From Caulobacteraceae bacterium UBA3198 (GTDB lineage Bacteria > Pseudomonadota > Alphaproteobacteria > Caulobacterales > Caulobacteraceae): DNA of 64,000 nucleotides. The position numbers and the translations under genes are program-made. Location of the stretch: the NCBI GenBank assembly GCA_002363865.1, contig DEWY01000009.1, positions 1 to 64,000 of the forward strand, read 5' to 3'. Each line of letters begins with the position of its first letter. Position 1 is the first letter of the stretch. The notes under the pieces were generated by a model, which saw only the letters and a list, made by a program, of their open reading frames with translations, did no database searches and was not told the origin of the DNA. Below are positions 61,408 to 64,000 of this stretch, piece by piece.

Positions 61408-61411
<4 letters not shown>
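60203..61411 (+). CDS. MacB/DevC-type FtsX-like ABC permease
   Basis: 402 residues, four membrane helices in the 1+3 arrangement of FtsX-like permeases: helix near 20-42 (ALLVIGVALGVTVFIFITAL), a periplasmic domain, then three C-terminal helices (SLISIIIGVASALVLSA, AVFMLQGLLIGLVGGLLG, GAVLASAFPARSASQIDPL). The C-terminal ARSASQIDPLEAIQ is a typical MacB-family ending. It is coupled to the adaptor (3-bp gap) and to the ATPase (ATGA). Confidence 0.92.
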
Positions 61412-62088
<677 letters not shown>

Positions 62089-62106
<18 letters not shown>

Positions 62107-63132
62107 GGCCGCGCCTTCGACCATATGCCCGACGACCGCCGCCGCCTCGGCGCCCAGTTCGCCGAGCCGCGCCATGACGGCCGGCAGCGCGGCCTCATCC
62201 AGGGCGATCAGCAGGCCGCCGCTGGTCTGGGGGTCACAAAGAATGTCCCGGCGCCATTCGGGAAAGTCGTCCGTCAGGTGGACGGCCTCGCCATAGCTTG
62301 CCCAGTTACGTCCCGACGCGCCGGTGCGAACGCCGGCCTGCGAGAGGGCCTCAACCCCGGCCAGCAGCACGGGGGCCTCGGCGCGGATTTCAGCAGACAG
62401 CCCCGCCCCGCGGCACATTTCCAGGGTGTGGCCGAGCAGGCCGAAGCCGGTGACATCGGTCACCCCATGGACGCCGGCGAAGCCGCCCAGTTCGGCCCCG
62501 ATCCGGTTGAGCTGCGTGGTGGAGGCGATCAGGGCCTCGTAGCCCGCTGCATCCAACCGCTGCTGCTTGAAGGCCGCGCTCAGCACGCCGACGCCCAGCC
62601 CCTTGGTGAGCAGCAGCAGATCCCCGGCCTGGGCGGTGCGATTGGTCATCACCCGGTCCGGATGGACGAGGCCCAGGGCCACCAGCCCGTAGATCGGCTC
62701 GACGCTGTCGATGGAGTGACCGCCCGCTACGGGTATGCCGGCGGCGGCGCACACCGCCGCCCCGCCCGCCAGGATTCCGGATATCTGCTCGGTGGACAGC
62801 TTGCCGATGGGCATGCCGACAATGGCCAGCGCAAAAATCGGCGTCGCGCCCATGGCGTAGACGTCAGAGATCGCATTGGTCGCGGCGATGCGGCCAAAGT
62901 CGAAAGGATCATCGACGACCGGCATGAAGAAGTCGGTGGTCGCCACCAGGGCCTGCTGGTCGTTCAGCCGCCAGACCGCCGCATCGTCGGAGGTCTCGGT
63001 CCCCACCATCAGATTGGGGAACAGGCCCGCCTGCGGGACCCCGGCCAGGATCTCCCGCAGGACGGCGGGCGACAGCTTGCAGCCGCAGCCGCCGCCATGG
63101 GCCAGATCAGTCAACCGCACCGGCTCGGCCAT
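62089..63132 (-). CDS. selD: Selenide, water dikinase (selenophosphate synthetase)
   Basis: 347 residues. The active site GGGCGCK near the N-terminus has Cys (C16 and C18, K19), not selenocysteine. ETSDDAAVW and DFFMPVVDDPFDFGRIAATNAISDVYAMG are typical of SelD, split here as FFMPVVDDPFDFGR and ATNAISDVYAMG. It makes selenophosphate from selenide and ATP. It is divergent from mnmH, which uses the product. No selA, selB or selC was seen in this window. Confidence 0.95.
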
Positions 63133-63202
63133 CGGGTCTCGTCCTTATGTCGAAGGGTTTGCGGTTCGTTGTATAGCACTGGGGCGGAGACGGGAGCGGG
63201 CT

Positions 63203-64000
63203 ATGCCAGGATTTGACGTGACCGAGGCGGTGAGCGCCGCCGACCTGGCCCGCTATGACGCGGTCATCGATGTGCGCAGTCCGGCCGAGTTCGCCCTCGA
63301 CCACCTGCCCGGCGCCGAGAACCTGCCGGTGCTGGATGATCAGCAACGGGCGCAGGTGGGGACCATCTATGTCCAGGAATCCCGGTTCCTCGCCCGGCGA
63401 ATCGGCGCGGCCCACGTGGCCCGCAACATCGCGCTGCATCTGGAGACCGCCCTGGCCGACCGGCCGGCCAGCTTTCGCCCGCTGATCTACTGCTGGCGCG
63501 GCGGGCAACGGTCTGAAGCCATGGCGACGATCCTCTCCCAGGTAGGATGGCCCGTGACCCTGCTGCGGGGGGGCTACCGGACCTATCGCCGGCTGGTGAC
63601 CGCCCGGCTGTACGACACGCCCCAGGACCTGAAGCTCCTGCTGATCGACGGCCATACAGGATCGGCCAAGACCGAGGTGCTCCATGAGCTGGCCCGGCTG
63701 GGGGCGCAGATCATCGATCTGGAGGGGCTGGCCGCGCACCGCGGCTCCCTGTTCGGCGCCCTGGCCGGACGGCCGCAACCCAGCCAGAAGCTGTTTGAGT
63801 CTCAGTTGCTCCAGGTTCTTGACGGCCTGGACCTCACGCGTCCGATCGTCGTGGAGGCCGAGGCCAGCAAGATCGGCGACCGGATGACCCCGCCTGTGCT
63901 CTGGCGCGCCATGCAGACCGCCCCGCGGATCGTCCTGGAGGCGCCGCAGGTCAGCCGGGCGCACTATCTGGCCGCCGCCTATGGTGACATCTCCGCCGAT
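63203..64000 (+). CDS. mnmH: tRNA 2-selenouridine synthase (N-terminal 266 residues, cut by window end)
   Basis: Starts MPGFDVTEAVSAADLARYD. The rhodanese domain has YDAVIDVRSPAEFALDH and the catalytic Cys C97 in IYCWRGGQRS, at the same position as in E. coli. The P-loop domain has DGHTGSAKTEVL (about residues 149-160), and LEGLAAHRGSLFG follows. It exchanges sulfur for selenium at the wobble 2-thiouridine of tRNA using selenophosphate from SelD. The gene is incomplete at the window end; 70 bp separate it from selD. Confidence 0.93.
   Translation, partial: MPGFDVTEAVSAADLARYDAVIDVRSPAEFALDHLPGAENLPVLDDQQRAQVGTIYVQESRFLARRIGAAHVARNIALHLETALADRPASFRPLIYCWRGGQRSEAMATILSQVGWPVTLLRGGYRTYRRLVTARLYDTPQDLKLLLIDGHTGSAKTEVLHELARLGAQIIDLEGLAAHRGSLFGALAGRPQPSQKLFESQLLQVLDGLDLTRPIVVEAEASKIGDRMTPPVLWRAMQTAPRIVLEAPQVSRAHYLAAAYGDISAD

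Noticed and set aside
63074..63090. Selenocysteine (TGA) in the SelD active site
   Set aside because: The codons read as Cys in GGGCGCK, and the frame is uninterrupted.

Overview
The window looks like a chromosomal segment of a high-GC alphaproteobacterium of the order Caulobacterales, Phenylobacterium-like or Caulobacter-like. This is an inference from gene content: a DivJ-type polar kinase next to a second kinase, a PbpC-type penicillin-binding protein with an N-terminal NDWTLDPYQFPDD peptide, two DUF2336 proteins, a MucR/Ros regulator, a divergent ilvR-ilvD pair, a TTAA-N7-TTAA box and GANTC sites upstream of genes. There is no sign of a prophage, insertion sequence, CRISPR array or rRNA operon. 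It reads as core genome with several lineage-specific genes of unknown function.

Layout. 1-4635 (minus): the cytochrome c maturation operon ccmI-ccmE-ccmF-ccmH with ATGA overlaps, followed by a degP-type protease cut by the window edge. 4706-6818: an unknown helical protein diverging from an HD-domain protein. 6822-9278 (minus): a FeuN/FeuP/FeuQ-like module of small periplasmic protein, response regulator and kinase. 9374-13252: a DnaJ-like protein, a cysteine-cluster protein and the bifunctional PBP. 13284-15281 (minus): a compact signalling operon of MetOD1 protein, HWE/HisKA_2 kinase and receiver. 15436-17572: a small unknown protein and an ABC-F ATPase. 17573-18081: a 509-bp gene-free stretch with a nested inverted repeat and a possible structured RNA.

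18082-24558: a MASE1 hybrid kinase, an NMT1/ThiY-type ABC importer, a secreted Pro/Ala-rich protein and a DUF2336 protein. 24555-31439 (minus): a protein with three TonB-C-like repeats, a TPR-like protein behind a possible CtrA box, rRNA modification enzymes, release factor 3 and two small proteins. 31588-38248: a secreted unknown, a DivJ-like kinase divergent from a soluble kinase, SufE, a PAS protein, MucR and a second DUF2336 protein. 38326-41447: fatty-acyl metabolism (enoyl-CoA hydratase, acyl-CoA synthetase, MaoC). 41523-48036: a trypsin-like protease, oligopeptidase B, a GNAT enzyme and ilvR/ilvD. 48078-53688: a cyclophilin, a SRAP protein, a 52-residue DUF2256 protein, a UbiB-family protein, tRNA-Gln(UUG), tRNA-Pro(CGG), DUF1963 and DUF547 proteins. 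53991-62106: a cold-shock protein and two FtsX/MacB-type ABC export systems separated by an EVE-domain gene. 62089-64000: divergent selD and mnmH, a route for selenium into tRNA 2-selenouridine.

The strongest candidates for unreported biology are the MetOD1-kinase-receiver operon, the unannotated structured region after the ABC-F gene, and the triple TonB-C-repeat protein. All functional statements come from reading motifs by eye; no database search was run.
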